Of a DNA stretch of 33,585 nucleotides, positions 31,434-33,585 are shown one piece after another (position 1 is the first letter of the stretch; each line of letters opens with the position of its first letter). Source of the DNA: Bacillota bacterium. Lineage in GTDB: Bacteria; Bacillota; Clostridia; Acetivibrionales; DSM-1351. A model generated the notes under the pieces. It had not been told where the DNA came from. It did no database searches and saw only the letters and a program-made list of their open reading frames with translations. The translations under genes were made by a program, and so were the position numbers. The stretch is taken from positions 1 to 33,585 of the forward strand of contig JAEYTP010000038.1 of the NCBI GenBank assembly GCA_023433945.1, given 5' to 3'.

Positions 31434-32372
31434 CTAACTTTCAAATATATAAAAATGAGTATTTGGCATAAATTCTTTCTTTACAAAGCCATCACTGAAA
31501 TCCGGAAAGTACTTTTTCACCTCATCTATACAATTTCGTATAGAATAAAGGTATGGAAGGTAAATTAGAGAAATAGTATTTTCATCGTCTATATGGTAAT
31601 ACCAGCATATATTAAAGACATTTTTATTTACCATAGCAAGACCGGAAAAGTGATAAAAAACAAGTACATCATCATTCACATATACCTTGTCTTTTTCCTT
31701 TTTAACTTTATAATTTGTAATATTCCACAGTGCTGCATTTGCACCTAGAGTATTTACAACATGGACTCCTTCAAACATTTCAGGCCATTCTTCAACATAC
31801 CTCTGATCCCCAAAAGCCCTTTTAATGGGGTCTTCCTTTATTGGACAATACTCAATACACTTATCTTTCCATTGTTTTACACATTCAAGTGCAATAGCAT
31901 CATTTTTACAGCCTACAAAGCCTGTATTATATATTCCTGTCAGATTATAAAACTGTAAAAATCCTTTTGAATTCCTGTGATGAGTCAAGAACACTGAAGC
32001 TTCAGCATTTTCATTAAAAATTAAATCTGGACTTTCGAAGAAGAACAGATCGGCATCCAAATGACAAAAGTATTGTGCATTTGGATAGTTAACCATAACA
32101 TAATGCAGAAAAACTGGTTTTAGTGTCCAACAGTAGGCATGAAATATTCTATCCTTTTTTGCTTCAAGTAATGGCTCGTCTTCTATATCCTTCAAATTGA
32201 CTAATAACGTATTCTCAAAACCGATATCATTTAATATCTTATAAACTATTTTGTTAGCGCATAGTACATATATAAAAAAGCTACTACAATGTGCTCTCAG
32301 TGACATATACATAACTATAAATTTATATAAGTGATCTTTTGATACAATAGTAGTAAAATGGTACTTGTTCAT
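31434..32372 (-). CDS. GT-A fold glycosyltransferase-like protein with DxD motif
   Basis: A 312-residue protein resembling GT8-like or nucleotide-diphospho-sugar transferases. The N-terminus (FTTIVSKDHLYKFIVMYMSL) is the usual start of enzymes that extend sugar chains without a lipid anchor. The metal/donor motif is HLDADLFFF (Asp106, Asp108), followed by YNTGFVGCKND and GDQRYVEEWPEMF. The C-terminal LVFYHFSG resembles the HF-x-G block of such transferases. Donor and acceptor are unknown. GGAGG lies 5 bases before the ATG and overlaps the end of the upstream gene, so the two are translationally coupled. Confidence 0.85.
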   Translation of the reverse strand: MNKYHFTTIVSKDHLYKFIVMYMSLRAHCSSFFIYVLCANKIVYKILNDIGFENTLLVNLKDIEDEPLLEAKKDRIFHAYCWTLKPVFLHYVMVNYPNAQYFCHLDADLFFFESPDLIFNENAEASVFLTHHRNSKGFLQFYNLTGIYNTGFVGCKNDAIALECVKQWKDKCIEYCPIKEDPIKRAFGDQRYVEEWPEMFEGVHVVNTLGANAALWNITNYKVKKEKDKVYVNDDVLVFYHFSGLAMVNKNVFNICWYYHIDDENTISLIYLPYLYSIRNCIDEVKKYFPDFSDGFVKKEFMPNTHFYIFES

Positions 32373-32374
32373 AA

Positions 32375-33585
32375 TTACCTCCGGTAAGATGTAAGAAATG
32401 GCTTCATATCTACATTAAGTAAGTTCATAAGTAATTTACATATATGATTTACAACAACATTAAACTTATATTTATTAATCAACTCGTTCATTTGTCGGAT
32501 TATTTCTTGCATATTTTCTGCAACAAATGAAAACACGTATATTGAATTATCCTCAGTGGGTGAAAATAGTCTTTTTCTATGCAGCTGTAGTAGCATTAAA
32601 TATAACTTTAGTATAAAGTTATATTTATTTAGGGAACGGATTTTATCTATTTCAGAAATAATAATATTAAAATCATCGTTTATTAATGAAAGAGTATCTC
32701 CAATGCATACCAATATAAAATCAATAAAAAGAGTATTGTTATACTTTTTACACATATAGTTTAAATTTTCCATAAGGTCTAAGTAAGTAAAGTTTGACGG
32801 ATGCTCTTGATGAATACTGATTATATCCTGAGAGAACTTATAAGTGCAGCCTGATTTAAACAGCCTAATTCCTAAATCATAATCTTCATAACCATATTTA
32901 CAAATTTTAGCATCAAACATTCCTACATCAAGAACTCTTCTTCTTTCTACAGAAAGATTATTTGTAATAAAGAACCTCCATGGTAGCGAGTAGTTATTTA
33001 GATCCTCTCCGTAAATCTCAATAAGAGATTTTAGCTCCCTAATGAAATCAATATCCAGGTCAAAAGCATACTTCTCTAAATTGAAATCAGTTATTTCATA
33101 TTCAGGTATCAATTGCTGCTTATCTGAAAAATCACAAAGGTTAACAATTTCAGTGTTCAACTTGCTACATTGCTTTTTTAATGCCTCTAGTTGAGCTGAG
33201 CTAAAATTTTTGTAATAGAACGTAAAGATTCTTTTCCAGGCTATGCCGCAAACTACTAAATTACTATCAGTATGAGCATTAATATGCTTCACAATGTAGT
33301 CCTTTTCAGCCAGCATATCACTATCATGGAAGATTAAAATATCTCCAGAAGCATTTTTTATACCTACATTTCTTCCATTGGCAATACCTATATTTTTTTC
33401 TACTCTTAATCTTTTGAAAGGATATTTTAGTTCAAAATTATCAAGCATAAGCGAAGTAGAATCTGTTGAGCCATTATCCACAACAATTACTTCAATATCG
33501 TTGCCGTTATAACTTTGATTATTTAAAGCCAGCAAATTGAGATAAAGACGCTCGCTTGAATTGTACGATGGAATAATAATGCTTG
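32375..33585 (-). CDS. GT2-family glycosyltransferase (5' end beyond window)
   Basis: The frame runs off the window edge. The last 50 bases add SIIIPSYNSSERLYLNL in front of LALNNQSYNGNDIEVIVVDN, the standard GT2 start, so only a few residues are missing. The UDP-sugar site VVDNGSTDST, the acidic motif HDSDML and NVGIKNASGDILIFHDSD define a GT-A domain to about residue 250. EYDLGIRLFKSG continues the GT2 pattern (ED/YEDYDLG). The C-terminal 130 residues are helical and unassigned. It is coupled to the downstream transferase (2-bp gap). Together they probably build a surface glycan or modify protein, with flanking genes outside the window. Confidence 0.92.
   Translation of the reverse strand, partial: SIIIPSYNSSERLYLNLLALNNQSYNGNDIEVIVVDNGSTDSTSLMLDNFELKYPFKRLRVEKNIGIANGRNVGIKNASGDILIFHDSDMLAEKDYIVKHINAHTDSNLVVCGIAWKRIFTFYYKNFSSAQLEALKKQCSKLNTEIVNLCDFSDKQQLIPEYEITDFNLEKYAFDLDIDFIRELKSLIEIYGEDLNNYSLPWRFFITNNLSVERRRVLDVGMFDAKICKYGYEDYDLGIRLFKSGCTYKFSQDIISIHQEHPSNFTYLDLMENLNYMCKKYNNTLFIDFILVCIGDTLSLINDDFNIIISEIDKIRSLNKYNFILKLYLMLLQLHRKRLFSPTEDNSIYVFSFVAENMQEIIRQMNELINKYKFNVVVNHICKLLMNLLNVDMKPFLTSYRR

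Overview
The window is a low-GC chromosomal segment from a Gram-positive, spore-former-like anaerobe of the Clostridia. Strong AGGAGG-type ribosome binding sites, AT-rich spacers, TTG and GTG starts, RNase J, a CarD-like regulator, rubrerythrin with PerR, and a glucuronoxylan utilisation cluster all fit a cellulolytic or xylanolytic clostridium (Ruminiclostridium-like). That placement is inference from gene content, not a database match.

Layout. 1-2489: the end of rpsT with its terminator, then topB (topoisomerase III). 2492-5434: an envelope pair on the minus strand, an HtrA-like serine protease followed by a large secreted protein or lipoprotein. 5755-11599: minus-strand housekeeping and regulatory genes (cytidylate kinase-like protein, a glycosyltransferase followed by RNase J, a CarD-like regulator, a thioredoxin-reductase-like flavoprotein). 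A likely unannotated small RNA lies on the plus strand at about 9818-9908. 11773-12270: a small cupin. 12512-15679: a ferrous-iron uptake locus (two feoA, feoB and a 50-residue FeoB-associated Cys-rich membrane protein) with a consensus promoter and three 18-bp GTTAG/CTAAC dyads. 15778-18391: a ZIP metal transporter, rubrerythrin, PerR and a DtxR-type regulator. This metal and oxidative-stress island probably supplies the regulator of feo.

18561-25988: glucuronate utilisation. Alpha-glucuronidase (GH67) releases (methyl)glucuronate from xylan oligomers, uronate isomerase (Bh0493 type) makes fructuronate, UxuB reduces it to mannonate and UxuA dehydrates that to 2-keto-3-deoxygluconate. An AraC regulator is divergent from uxaC-aguA. 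26361-33585: a four-domain bacterial Ig-like secreted protein whose predicted mRNA ends are complementary, a MATE transporter, a YibE/F membrane protein, a two-gene zinc-ribbon/membrane-protein operon, and two tightly coupled glycosyltransferases, the second cut by the window end.

Several spacers carry degenerate AT-rich tandem arrays (6525-6652, 12290-12410, 14886-15120, 24265-24366, 26097-26220). Four of them border the feo or uxu genes. The observations most worth a second look are the complementary transcript ends around the Ig-like gene, the candidate small RNA, the feo operator/attenuator leader and the arrays. No CRISPR array, tRNA, rRNA, prophage or intact insertion sequence was seen.
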